DNA of 41,743 nt, from the NCBI GenBank assembly GCA_963625295.1, contig CAVFTC010000008.1, positions 1 to 41,743 on the forward strand, given 5' to 3'. The notes under the pieces are model-generated. The model ran no database searches, was not told the origin of the DNA, and was given only the letters and a program-made list of their open reading frames with translations. Source of the DNA: CAG-488 sp963625295. GTDB lineage: Bacteria; Bacillota; Clostridia; Oscillospirales; Acutalibacteraceae. Below are positions 31,376 to 39,020 of the stretch, in pieces; position 1 is the stretch's first letter, and each line of letters begins with the position of its first letter. A program made the translations under genes and the position numbers.

Positions 31376-31473
31376 TTAGACAGCACCGCACAATTAAAGC
31401 GCACGCCTTGTCTGTAATCGCCGATTAAACCGTAGCACAATTTGCACATCTCAATCGTGCTGCATTGCCTTTA
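31376..31473. repeat. Family 1 repeats, two degenerate copies in the lipase-fusion leader
   Basis: TTAGACAGCACCGCACAA (31376-31393) and, about 45 bp on, CACAATTTGCACATC with TCGTGCTGCATTGCCTTTA resemble family 1 arms. They lie in the 5' untranslated region of the HTH-lipase gene, between its promoter (31482-31510) and ATG (31343), so a hairpin there could affect its expression. Confidence 0.6.
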
Positions 31474-31481
31474 CATCAAGC

Positions 31482-31510
31482 ATTATACCAATTTTTTCAA
31501 TCAATGTCTA
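31482..31510 (-). promoter_or_regulatory. Promoter of the HTH-lipase operon
   Basis: On the minus strand TAGACA (31510-31505) and TATAAT (31487-31482) are 17 bp apart, with an extended -10 TGG directly before TATAAT. The transcript would have a leader of about 130 nt. Confidence 0.75.
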
Positions 31511-31561
31511 TCAACTTGGCTTGTCTTTTTAAAAAAAGCTGCTTAACTTTACCAAAAATCG

Positions 31562-31579
31562 TGTAAACCTGAGTTTACA
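31562..31579. promoter_or_regulatory. Inverted repeat upstream of the HTH-lipase promoter, possible operator
   Basis: TGTAAAC (31562-31568) and GTTTACA (31573-31579) form a perfect 7-bp inverted repeat around CTGA, about 50 bp upstream of the -35 box. XRE-type regulators bind such sites. The remainder of the gap 31511-31632 shows nothing else I can name. Confidence 0.35.
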
Positions 31580-31632
31580 TCGCCATTTTTTACGGCTCAT
31601 ACCGCCCAAGGTCGTAGTTTTGCATTGCAAAC

Positions 31633-31661
31633 AGCCCCCGAAGTGATGCACTCCGGGGGCT
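31633..31661 (-). terminator. Probable terminator of ppdK
   Basis: AGCCCCCG (31633-31640) pairs with CGGGGGCT (31654-31661), with further pairing towards the loop, 54 bases after the ppdK stop. The T-tract on the minus strand is weak (GTTTGC), so termination may be incomplete. Confidence 0.7.
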
Positions 31662-31714
31662 TTGCTGTCATTTATGCTTGTCCGAGGACAAGATTTATGA
31701 AACTGTGTTCTGAA

Positions 31715-34339
31715 TTACTCAGCAAGTGCAGCCTGTGCAGCAGCAAGACGAGCGATAGGAACACGGAACGGTGAGCAAGATACATAGTCAAGACCGATCT
31801 TGTGGCAGAACTCTACCGAAGAAGGATCTCCGCCGTGCTCGCCGCAGATACCGCAGTGGAGAGTCGGGCGAACTGCCTTACCCATCTTAACTGCCATATC
31901 CATAAGCTTACCAACGCCGACCTGATCGAGCTTTGCGAACGGATCGAACTCATAGATCTTGTTGTCATAGTAAGAGCTAAGGAACTTACCTGCGTCATCA
32001 CGGCTGAAGCCGAATGTCATCTGAGTAAGGTCGTTAGTACCGAAGCAGAAGAACTCAGCTTCCTTAGCGATCTCGTCAGCTGTAAGAGCAGCACGCGGGA
32101 TCTCGATCATTGTACCAACCTCATACTTAAGGTCGATGCCTGCTGCTGCGATCTCAGCGTCAGCTGTTGCAACAACTACATCCTTAACGAACTTAAGCTC
32201 CTTAACCTCGCCGGTGAGCGGGATCATGATCTCAGGAACGATGTCCCAATCCGGATGAGCCTTCTTAACATTGATAGCTGCACGGATAACAGCCTTTGTC
32301 TGCATCTTAGCAATCTCAGGATATGTGACTGTAAGACGGCATCCACGGTGACCCATCATCGGGTTGAACTCATGGAGAGAGCTGATGAGAGCCTTGATGT
32401 CCTCAACGGACTTGCCCTGTGCGTCTGCAAGAGCCTTGATGTCTGCTTCCTCGGTCGGAACGAACTCATGAAGCGGCGGATCAAGGAAACGAATTGTAAC
32501 CGGGTTACCCTCAAGAGCCTCATAAAGCTTCTCAAAGTCGCCCTGCTGATACGGAAGAATCTTCTCAAGAGCAGCCTCTCTCTCCTCGAGAGTATCTGCG
32601 CAAATCATCTCACGGAAAGCAGCGATTCTGTCTGCTTCGAAGAACATATGCTCTGTACGGCAAAGACCGATGCCCTCTGCGCCAAGCTCTCTTGCCTTCT
32701 TTGCGTCTGTCGGTGTGTCGGCATTTGTACGAACCTTAAGTCTTCTGTACTTATCTGCCCACTCCATAACTCTGCCGAACTCGCCTGCGATCTGAGCGTC
32801 AACCGTCGGGATGATGCCGTCGTAGATGTTACCTGTTGAACCGTCGATCGAGATGTAGTCGCCCTCAACAAAGGTCTTGCCTGCAAGCTCGAACTTCTTG
32901 TTTTCTTCGTCCATCTTAATGTCGCCGCAGCCCGATACACAGCAAGTACCCATACCACGGGCAACAACTGCTGCGTGAGATGTCATACCGCCGCGAACCG
33001 TAAGAATACCCTGAGCGGACTTCATGCCTGTGATATCCTCCGGAGAAGTCTCAAGACGAACAAGAACTACCTTCTCGCCTCTCTCAGCCCACTCTACAGC
33101 GTCCTCAGCTGAGAATACAACCTTACCGCAAGCAGCACCCGGAGATGCGCCGAGGCCCTTGCCCATCGGTGTAGCAGCCTTAAGAGCCTTAGCGTCGAAC
33201 TGGGGATGAAGAAGTGTGTCAAGGTTTCTCGGGTCGATCATCTTAACAGCCTGCTTCTCGTCGATCATGCCCTCGTCAACGAGGTCACAAGCGATCTTGA
33301 GTGCAGCCTGAGCTGTTCTCTTACCGTTTCTTGTCTGAAGCATGAAGAGCTTGCCGTGCTCAACGGTGAACTCCATGTCCTGCATATCTCTGTAATGATC
33401 CTCAAGAGTATGGCAAACATCCTGGAACTGCTTGAAAGCCTCGGGGAACTTGTTAGCCATCTCGGAAATTTTCATCGGTGTACGAACGCCTGCAACAACG
33501 TCCTCGCCCTGTGCGTTTGTAAGGAACTCGCCGAAAAGACCCTTTGCGCCTGTAGCCGGGTCACGGGTGAACGCAACGCCTGTACCGCAATCGTCGCCCA
33601 TGTTACCGAATGCCATTGACTGAACATTAACGGCTGTACCCCATGAATACGGGATATCGTTGTCACGACGGTAAACATTTGCACGGGGGTTGTCCCATGA
33701 ACGGAAAACTGCCTCAACAGCACCCATGAGCTGCTCCTTCGGGTCTGACGGGAAGTCTGCACCGATCTTTGACTTGTACTCATCCTTGAACTGACCTGCG
33801 AGAACCTTGAGATCATCGGCTGTAAGCTCAACATCCTGAGTAACGCCCTTCTCGGCCTTCATCTTATCAATAAGCTCCTCGAAGTACTTCTTGCCGACCT
33901 CCATAACAACGTCGGAGTACATCTGGATGAATCTTCTGTAGCAGTCCCAAGCCCAACGGGGATTGCCGGACATCTCGGAAATCGTCTCAACAACGTCCTC
34001 GTTGAGGCCGAGGTTAAGGATTGTGTCCATCATACCGGGCATTGATGCACGGGCACCCGAACGAACGGAAACGAGAAGAGGATTCTTCTTATCGCCGAAC
34101 TTCTTGCCTGTGATCTCTTCCATCTTAACGATGTAGTCCATGATCTGTCCCTGAATCTCATCGTTAATCTTCTTGCCGTCTTCATAATACTTTGTGCAAG
34201 CTTCTGTTGTGATCGTAAATCCCTGGGGAACAGGAAGACCGATGTTGGTCATCTCTGCAAGGTTTGCACCTTTACCGCCGAGGAGATTACGCATGTCCTT
34301 GTTACCTTCGGAAAAAAGGTAAGTATACTTGGTTGCCAT
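31715..34339 (-). CDS. ppdK: Pyruvate, phosphate dikinase
   Basis: 874 residues, the length of the Clostridium symbiosum enzyme. It interconverts pyruvate, ATP and Pi with PEP, AMP and PPi, an alternative glycolytic step in anaerobes. The ATP-grasp domain begins MATKYTYLFSEGNKDM and includes SVRSGARASMPGMMD. The swivelling phosphohistidine domain has His455 in GGMTSHAAVVARGMG, the same number as in C. symbiosum. The C-terminal PEP/pyruvate barrel has CGICGEHGGDP with the catalytic Cys. I start at ATG 34339, with GGAGG nine bases upstream; the frame is open to 34354. It is monocistronic and divergent from glmU. No PPDK regulatory protein gene is adjacent. Confidence 0.98.
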   Translation of the reverse strand: MATKYTYLFSEGNKDMRNLLGGKGANLAEMTNIGLPVPQGFTITTEACTKYYEDGKKINDEIQGQIMDYIVKMEEITGKKFGDKKNPLLVSVRSGARASMPGMMDTILNLGLNEDVVETISEMSGNPRWAWDCYRRFIQMYSDVVMEVGKKYFEELIDKMKAEKGVTQDVELTADDLKVLAGQFKDEYKSKIGADFPSDPKEQLMGAVEAVFRSWDNPRANVYRRDNDIPYSWGTAVNVQSMAFGNMGDDCGTGVAFTRDPATGAKGLFGEFLTNAQGEDVVAGVRTPMKISEMANKFPEAFKQFQDVCHTLEDHYRDMQDMEFTVEHGKLFMLQTRNGKRTAQAALKIACDLVDEGMIDEKQAVKMIDPRNLDTLLHPQFDAKALKAATPMGKGLGASPGAACGKVVFSAEDAVEWAERGEKVVLVRLETSPEDITGMKSAQGILTVRGGMTSHAAVVARGMGTCCVSGCGDIKMDEENKKFELAGKTFVEGDYISIDGSTGNIYDGIIPTVDAQIAGEFGRVMEWADKYRRLKVRTNADTPTDAKKARELGAEGIGLCRTEHMFFEADRIAAFREMICADTLEEREAALEKILPYQQGDFEKLYEALEGNPVTIRFLDPPLHEFVPTEEADIKALADAQGKSVEDIKALISSLHEFNPMMGHRGCRLTVTYPEIAKMQTKAVIRAAINVKKAHPDWDIVPEIMIPLTGEVKELKFVKDVVVATADAEIAAAGIDLKYEVGTMIEIPRAALTADEIAKEAEFFCFGTNDLTQMTFGFSRDDAGKFLSSYYDNKIYEFDPFAKLDQVGVGKLMDMAVKMGKAVRPTLHCGICGEHGGDPSSVEFCHKIGLDYVSCSPFRVPIARLAAAQAALAE

Positions 34340-34421
34340 GGGTATTACCTCCATTTTTAAAATATTACCTAAATTATTAACAGCGATTGGGCAGAATTAT
34401 CCCAATAACACGTTTCGTTAT

Positions 34422-34450
34422 ATTATAACACACGGTATAAACTATTGCTA
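34422..34450 (-). promoter_or_regulatory. Candidate ppdK promoter with downstream inverted repeat
   Basis: On the minus strand TATAAT (34427-34422) is preceded by TGT, making an extended -10; the -35 is poor (TAGCAA, 17 bp away). Just downstream ATTGGG (34386-34391) and CCCAAT (34401-34406) form an inverted repeat that could be an operator or leader hairpin. The rest of the ppdK-glmU gap holds a family 1 repeat and AT-rich sequence. Confidence 0.5.
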
Positions 34451-34562
34451 TACATTTTTGAGATAAATAAGCACAAATATAAGCCGAAACTTTTGTGAAT
34501 TTTGTCGTAAAAATTTTGGCTTTTCCTATTGTAATTCTTCAACTTTTCTGCAATAATATAGT

Positions 34563-34612
34563 ATAAGGCAATATGACAATTCGCATACCTAAGTTGTGCG
34601 GTATTGTCTTAA
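34563..34612. repeat. Family 1 palindromic repeat upstream of glmU
   Basis: TAAGGCAATA (34563-34572) pairs with TATTGTCTTA (34602-34611), with the family core GTTGTGCGG between them. It lies about 30 bp before the glmU start, and so in or beside the glmU promoter or leader. Confidence 0.7.
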
Positions 34613-34641
34613 GTTTTTAGCACAAAGAGGGAGGTAGCAAA

Positions 34642-36042
34642 ATGAGTTCAAATTGCGCAGTTATTCTGGCGGCAGGACAAGGCACAAGAATGAAGTCAGC
34701 AAAGCCGAAGGTGCTTGCCGAGGTTTTGTTCAAGCCGATGATCGATTGGGTCACCGATGCGGCGACTCATGCGGGAATTGACGACATCTGTCTCGTAACC
34801 GGCTTTAAGCGTGAGATGATCGACGAGCATTTCGGCGGAAGGTTTGAGACGGTTGAACAGACGGAGCTTCTCGGAACAGGTCATGCGGTTATGGCCGCTG
34901 CGGATTTCATAAAGGCTCATATTCCGGGCAATGTGCTCGTAATCAACGGCGACGCTCCTCTTATACCTGCGGAAACGCTGAAGGCTGCTCTTGATTTTCA
35001 CATTGCTGCAAACAACGCCGCAACCGTTATCACCGCCAAGGTTGAAAACCCCTTCGGCTACGGCAGAATAATCCGTTCAAGAGACGGCAAGCTAAAAAAA
35101 ATAGTTGAGGAAAAGGAAGCCTCGCAGCCGGAAAAGATAGTCAACGAGGTCAATTCCGGCGCATATTGGTTCACAAGCTCGGTTCTGCTTGAATCGCTTG
35201 AAGGCATTGTCGAAAAGCACGACAAAAAGAACGACAGAGCGATCGAATACCACATCACCGACGCAGTTGAGGTCATTCTTGAAAAAGGACTCAACGCCGT
35301 CGCTTATGACGCAGACTCTCCGGATATCGTACTCGGCGCAAACGACAGAGCGCAGCTTTGGCAGCTCAACGAGATTGCACGCCGGCATATTCTCAAAAAG
35401 CATATGCTCAACGGCGTTTCGATACCGTGCACCGACGGAGTTATCATTGCCCCCGATGTTAAAATCAAGGCTGACACTCAGATCCTCCCCGGTACGATAA
35501 TCAAGGGCAGCACCGTTATCGGCGAGGGCTGCGAGATAGGGCCGAACAGTCTCCTTGAAGACAGCGTTGTCGGCGACAATGTTTCGCTCAACAGTGTTCA
35601 GTGCTACAGCTCGGAGATAAAGAGCGGCGCTCATATAGGCCCGTTCGTCCGTGTAAGACCCGGCTCGGTTGTCGGCGAGGGCGTCAAGGTCGGCAACTTT
35701 GTCGAGCTTAAGAACTCGGTCATCGGCGACCGCACAAGCATCGCTCATCTGACCTATATAGGCGATTCCGATGTCGGAAGCGGCGTAAACTTCGGCTGCG
35801 GCTGCGCAACGGCTAATTATGACGGCAAGTCCAAGGCGAGAACAAAGATCGGTGACAATGCATTCATAGGCTGCGACACCTGCCTTGTCGCTCCCGTTCA
35901 GGTCGGCGACAATGCATACACGGCGGCAGGCTCGGTCATCACCGAGGATGTCCCGGACAATGCACTTGCGATTGCAAGAGCCAAGGAATCCGTTAAGAAG
36001 GATTGGGTAAAGAAGAAAAAGCCATACAGATGGCAGAAGTAA
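34642..36042 (+). CDS. glmU: Bifunctional GlcNAc-1-P uridyltransferase / glucosamine-1-P acetyltransferase
   Basis: 466 residues, the full two-domain GlmU that makes UDP-GlcNAc for peptidoglycan and other wall polymers. The N-terminal nucleotidyltransferase begins ILAAGQGTRMKSAKPKVL and includes INGDAPLI and NSGAYWF. From about residue 255 the left-handed beta-helix acetyltransferase shows hexapeptide repeats, with FVRVRPGS, VGNFVELKNS, HLTYIGDSDVG and GCGCATANYDG. GGGAGG precedes the ATG. A lipoprotein gene and pth follow on the same strand. Confidence 0.97.
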   Translation: MSSNCAVILAAGQGTRMKSAKPKVLAEVLFKPMIDWVTDAATHAGIDDICLVTGFKREMIDEHFGGRFETVEQTELLGTGHAVMAAADFIKAHIPGNVLVINGDAPLIPAETLKAALDFHIAANNAATVITAKVENPFGYGRIIRSRDGKLKKIVEEKEASQPEKIVNEVNSGAYWFTSSVLLESLEGIVEKHDKKNDRAIEYHITDAVEVILEKGLNAVAYDADSPDIVLGANDRAQLWQLNEIARRHILKKHMLNGVSIPCTDGVIIAPDVKIKADTQILPGTIIKGSTVIGEGCEIGPNSLLEDSVVGDNVSLNSVQCYSSEIKSGAHIGPFVRVRPGSVVGEGVKVGNFVELKNSVIGDRTSIAHLTYIGDSDVGSGVNFGCGCATANYDGKSKARTKIGDNAFIGCDTCLVAPVQVGDNAYTAAGSVITEDVPDNALAIARAKESVKKDWVKKKKPYRWQK

Positions 36043-36055
36043 GAGGTAAATGTTT

Positions 36056-36811
36056 ATGAACAACAAGCTTTTAACAAGAATCATTTCACTCGTCATGGCG
36101 GCAAGCGTCGTTCTCGCCGTCGGCGGCTGCGGAAAGAAGAACGCAACGGGAACGAGCAGCGAAGCCGACGCTTCAAACAGCTCCTCCGAAGCGAGCGTTC
36201 AGGAGGCCATCGACGGAAAAGGTGCTCCGGTTCAGCCGAATGTTGACGAAAAGGCAAGCACTGCCGTAATCAAATACACCAAGGTCAATTCCGAAGGTAA
36301 AAAAGAGGACGCTACAACCGTTTTGAATGTAAAAAGTCCCATTGTCAACGAGATAACAATGAGCGCCAAGCTCAGCGACCAGTATAAAACAGATGCGCAG
36401 AAGACTAATTTTGTCAACAGCGTTACCAAAAATGACGACATTGAAAAAAGCAAGGCCGAGGAAATAATAAACAAAGCCGAGGAATGGGTTGAGTTCGGCT
36501 ACACGGCATACATCGCCAACACCAGCTCTCAAAGACTCATCACCGCCTTCCTTGAAATCGGCGGCAGCAACGACAACATAATTGTAAGAAAAAATCTTGA
36601 CTGTGAATACAGTATCAAGTCCGGCATGGCAACAACGGTCTATATTTCCGGCTATGTTAATGTTGAAAAGTATCCCGACGAGGAGTCAATCATCAAGGAG
36701 CTTAACGACATGAAGATAAAGCTTGTCTATACCCTTGCCGACGACAGCATAACGGACATTGACAACTGGGACGAGGTTACGCAAAAGACCATGGATGTCA
36801 AATTCGGCTGA
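36056..36811 (+). CDS. Lipoprotein of unknown function
   Basis: 251 residues. A signal peptide (LLTRIISLVMAASVVL) leads to lipobox AVGGC with Cys25, then a Ser/Ala/Glu-rich linker to about residue 60. The mature part, about 190 residues, looks like a beta-rich globular domain with phrases such as WVEFGYTAYIANTSS and TTVYISGYVNV. I recognise no family. Two ATGs compete; that at 36056 has AGAGGT eight bases upstream, whereas 36050 is too close to it. The gene lies 13 bp after glmU and before pth, where many Firmicutes carry prs instead. Confidence 0.82.
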   Translation: MNNKLLTRIISLVMAASVVLAVGGCGKKNATGTSSEADASNSSSEASVQEAIDGKGAPVQPNVDEKASTAVIKYTKVNSEGKKEDATTVLNVKSPIVNEITMSAKLSDQYKTDAQKTNFVNSVTKNDDIEKSKAEEIINKAEEWVEFGYTAYIANTSSQRLITAFLEIGGSNDNIIVRKNLDCEYSIKSGMATTVYISGYVNVEKYPDEESIIKELNDMKIKLVYTLADDSITDIDNWDEVTQKTMDVKFG

Positions 36812-36849
36812 TTAAAAACCAATTGAGGCAAATACAATACATACTTGTC

Positions 36850-36871
36850 GTATTCGGCAGCCGCTGAATAC
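36850..36871 (+). other. Hairpin in the leader of pth
   Basis: GTATTCGGC (36850-36858) and GCTGAATAC (36863-36871) form a 9-bp stem with one G-T pair around AGCC, about 20 bases before the pth ATG. There is no T-tract, so it is not a standard terminator; it may be an mRNA-processing or stability element. Confidence 0.5.
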
Positions 36872-36892
36872 GGCAATTTTCTGAGGTGTAAA

Positions 36893-37495
36893 ATGTTCTT
36901 TAAAAAAAGCAAAGGTGTTTCACCGGGGCCTATTGAATTTCTCATAGTCGGCCTCGGCAATCCCGGAAAAAACTATGAATTCACTCGCCACAACGCAGGC
37001 TTTCTGACCCTTGACCATATCGCAAGCGAGTTGGACATGGAAATAAAGAATCTCAAAAACAACGCTCTCATTGCCGATGTTGTTATAAACGATCACAGAT
37101 GTCTGCTTGTAAAGCCGCAGACCTTCATGAATAACAGCGGAACGGCGGTCAGGGATATTGCAAAATTCTATAAAATTCCGCCCGAAAAAATAATCGTGAT
37201 TTTTGACGATATATCTCTCCCCTGCGGCAAGCTGAGAATCAGGCGCAAAGGCACGGACGGCGGTCACAACGGAATCAAGAGTATTATCTATCATCTAAAT
37301 TCCGACCAATTCCCGAGAATCAAAATCGGCGTGGGCGCAAAACCGAATCCGGAATATGATCTTGCCGATTGGGTGCTCTCAAAATTCGGCAAGGACGAGC
37401 TGGAACAGCTCAAGTCCGCTATAACCAAAGCGACTGAGGTTCTCCCGTTCATGCTCGACGGCGATATCGACAAAGCGATGAACAGAGCAAATTAA
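36893..37495 (+). CDS. pth: Peptidyl-tRNA hydrolase
   Basis: 200 residues. Pth releases peptides from tRNA dropped off the ribosome. Catalytic His is in TRHNAGFLTLDHI after the N-terminal strand FLIVGLGNPGKNYEF; MNNSGTAV holds the conserved Asn, and RRKGTDGGHNGIKSI the substrate-binding region. About 15 extra residues (MFFKKSKGVSPGPIE) precede the usual start. The ATG at 36893 has a GAGGTG site and no better start is seen, so the extension looks real. Expression may come from glmU read-through or a local promoter. Confidence 0.96.
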   Translation: MFFKKSKGVSPGPIEFLIVGLGNPGKNYEFTRHNAGFLTLDHIASELDMEIKNLKNNALIADVVINDHRCLLVKPQTFMNNSGTAVRDIAKFYKIPPEKIIVIFDDISLPCGKLRIRRKGTDGGHNGIKSIIYHLNSDQFPRIKIGVGAKPNPEYDLADWVLSKFGKDELEQLKSAITKATEVLPFMLDGDIDKAMNRAN

Positions 37496-37508
37496 GCCAT
37501 GAGGTGTG

Positions 37509-37550
37509 TTAGGGCAACACCTCAATTGTGCGGTGTTGTCTTAGATTTTA
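37509..37550 (+). repeat. Family 1 repeat that may also terminate pth
   Basis: GGCAACACC (37513-37521) pairs with GGTGTTGTC (37532-37540) around the core TCAATTGTGC, followed by TTAGATTTTA. Coming 14 bp after the pth stop, it could act as a weak intrinsic terminator. Confidence 0.7.
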
Positions 37551-37609
37551 GATGAGGTTCACGGAAAGTTCAGCGTTTAAATTTATAGTGAGATTAAAGC
37601 AAAATTCCA

Positions 37610-37714
37610 CGGTGCGATGAGGGCATCACACCCTACGAAATCAGGATTCTGCACCTTACAATCGGTATTGATGAGACTCTAAATCGTAGGGCATGATGCC
37701 CATATCATGCCGCC
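37610..37714. repeat. Two family 2 hairpin repeats
   Basis: At 37610-37639 GGTGCGATG and CATCACACC pair, with a CCCTACGA flank. At 37683-37714 a CGTAGGGCATGAT arm and an ATCATGCC arm pair around GCCCAT. They match the elements at 27175-27331. They occupy part of the 493-bp gap between pth and asnA. Confidence 0.75.
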
Positions 37715-37750
37715 AATATAGCCGTTGATTATGGATAAAGCAGAATTTAC

Positions 37751-37842
37751 TGTCCACTAATCACTGACCACTAACCACTAACCACTGACCACTAACCACT
37801 GTCCACTAACCACTGTCAACTAACCACTGTCAACTAATCACC
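37751..37842. repeat. Heptamer tandem repeat (CACTAAC/CACTGAC/CACTGTC units)
   Basis: About thirteen 7-bp units in a row follow the pattern CACTRAC or CACTGTC, with small changes (TCAACTAAC units) towards the right end. There is no open frame and no T-tract. The neighbouring bases 37843-37896 show nothing I can name. Confidence 0.85.
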
Positions 37843-37896
37843 GGTATAACATCTGCTATGGGCAATGTCATCAAAATCAACGGTTAGTCAAACAAC

Positions 37897-37941
37897 AAAC
37901 CCTTTCACTCAACACGATACAAGTGTTTTGTGAAAGGGTTT
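37897..37941. terminator. Strong hairpin terminator (asnA side)
   Basis: AAACCCTTTCAC (37897-37908) pairs perfectly with GTGAAAGGGTTT (37930-37941), and inner arms AACAC and GTGTT extend the stem. A T-tract (GTTTTACA) follows on the plus strand and GTTTGTTGTTTG on the minus strand. It lies downstream of asnA and could also stop plus-strand read-through from pth. Confidence 0.8.
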
Positions 37942-37952
37942 TACACATTATA

Positions 37953-37979
37953 TTAAGGCAACACCGCACAATTGAGGCG
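37953..37979. repeat. Family 1 repeat, single arm beside the asnA stop
   Basis: TTAAGGCAACACCGCACA followed by ATTGAGGCG is one full arm of the family 1 element, ending 10 bp from the asnA stop codon. Confidence 0.7.
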
Positions 37980-37988
37980 TTCGAGCTT

Positions 37989-38996
37989 TTAGAGCAGATT
38001 TATACCGTTAGCCTTGCAGTCCTCGATCATCTTGTCCGGCCAGAGGGAAACCTGAACCTCGCCGATGTGAGCCTTTTCGAGCATGAGCATACTCAGCCTT
38101 GACTGGCCGATGCCGCCGCCGACAGTCAGCGGAAGCGTACCGTCGGCAATGCCCTTGTGGTAGTCGTACTTCATTCTGTCCTCTGCGTTCGCCTGCTTGA
38201 GCTGATAAGCAAGGCTCTCGGAGTCAACACGAATACCCATTGACGAAACCTCAAATGCGTGCTGAAGCGTTTCGTTCCAGAAAAGCAGGTCGCCGTTGAG
38301 CTTCCAATCGTCATAGTCGGGTGCTCTGCCGTCATGCTTGATACCGCTCTTAAGCAGTCCGCCTATCTGCATTACAAAAACAACGCCCTTTTCCTTGGCG
38401 ATAATGTCCTCCCTCTCCTTTGGAGTTTTGTCGGGATACATATCTTCAAGTTCCTGAGTTGTGATAAAGAAAACATCGTTTGCAAGCTCGTTTTTGAGCT
38501 GTGGAAAAGCCTTGTGAGCAATTTTTTGTGTATTGTCGATCGCTGCGACAATCTTTTTTACTATCTCCTTGAGAAATTCGACATTTCTTTCATCCTTTGA
38601 GATAACACGCTCCCAGTCCCACTGGTCAACAAAGATGGAATGAATGTTGTCGCAGTCATCGTCACGGCGGATAGCGTTCATGTTCGTGTAAAGTCCCTCG
38701 TCAACGCCGTAACCGTAAGCCTTGAGAGCCGTTCTTTTCCATTTTGCGAGCGACTGGACTATTTCTGCCGTGCCCTCGATCTCCTTTATGTCGAACTCGA
38801 CCTTTCTCTCAACGCCGTTGAGATCGTCGTTGATGCCGCTGCCTTTTTTTACGATGAACGGTGCGCTGACTCGCTCCAAATTGAGTGCGGCGGCAAGCTC
38901 GTTTGCAAATGTATCCTTAACAAGCTTTATAGCCTTCTGCGTTTCTCTGAGTGTAAGAGCGGAGCTGTATCCGTCCACAAGCTGTAATCCTCTCAT
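37989..38996 (-). CDS. asnA: Aspartate-ammonia ligase (asparagine synthetase A)
   Basis: 335 residues of AsnA, which makes asparagine from aspartate, ammonia and ATP. It has the class II aminoacyl-tRNA-synthetase-like fold: VSAPFIVKKGSGINDDLNG near 43-61, SLAKWKRTAL, IHSIFVDQWDWE and, near the C-terminus, TLPLTVGGGIGQSRLSMLML (motif 3 region). AAGGAG lies six bases before the ATG at 38996. It is 24 bp behind asnS in one transcript controlled by the upstream T-box, so asparagine supply and charging are raised together when tRNA-Asn is uncharged. Confidence 0.97.
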   Translation of the reverse strand: MRGLQLVDGYSSALTLRETQKAIKLVKDTFANELAAALNLERVSAPFIVKKGSGINDDLNGVERKVEFDIKEIEGTAEIVQSLAKWKRTALKAYGYGVDEGLYTNMNAIRRDDDCDNIHSIFVDQWDWERVISKDERNVEFLKEIVKKIVAAIDNTQKIAHKAFPQLKNELANDVFFITTQELEDMYPDKTPKEREDIIAKEKGVVFVMQIGGLLKSGIKHDGRAPDYDDWKLNGDLLFWNETLQHAFEVSSMGIRVDSESLAYQLKQANAEDRMKYDYHKGIADGTLPLTVGGGIGQSRLSMLMLEKAHIGEVQVSLWPDKMIEDCKANGINLL

Positions 38997-39020
38997 GTAT
39001 ATCTCCTTTCGGCAGTCAAT

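Noticed and set aside
31802..32839. 345-residue plus-strand frame antisense to ppdK
   Set aside because: Cys/Leu-rich translation of the complement of a well-conserved gene; no domain or start signal.
34386..34406. Rex or CcpA operator upstream of ppdK
   Set aside because: The arms ATTGGG/CCCAAT match neither consensus.
35092..36096. 334-residue minus-strand frame antisense to glmU
   Set aside because: It is a codon-bias shadow of glmU, with no recognisable motif and no promoter or ribosome-binding site.
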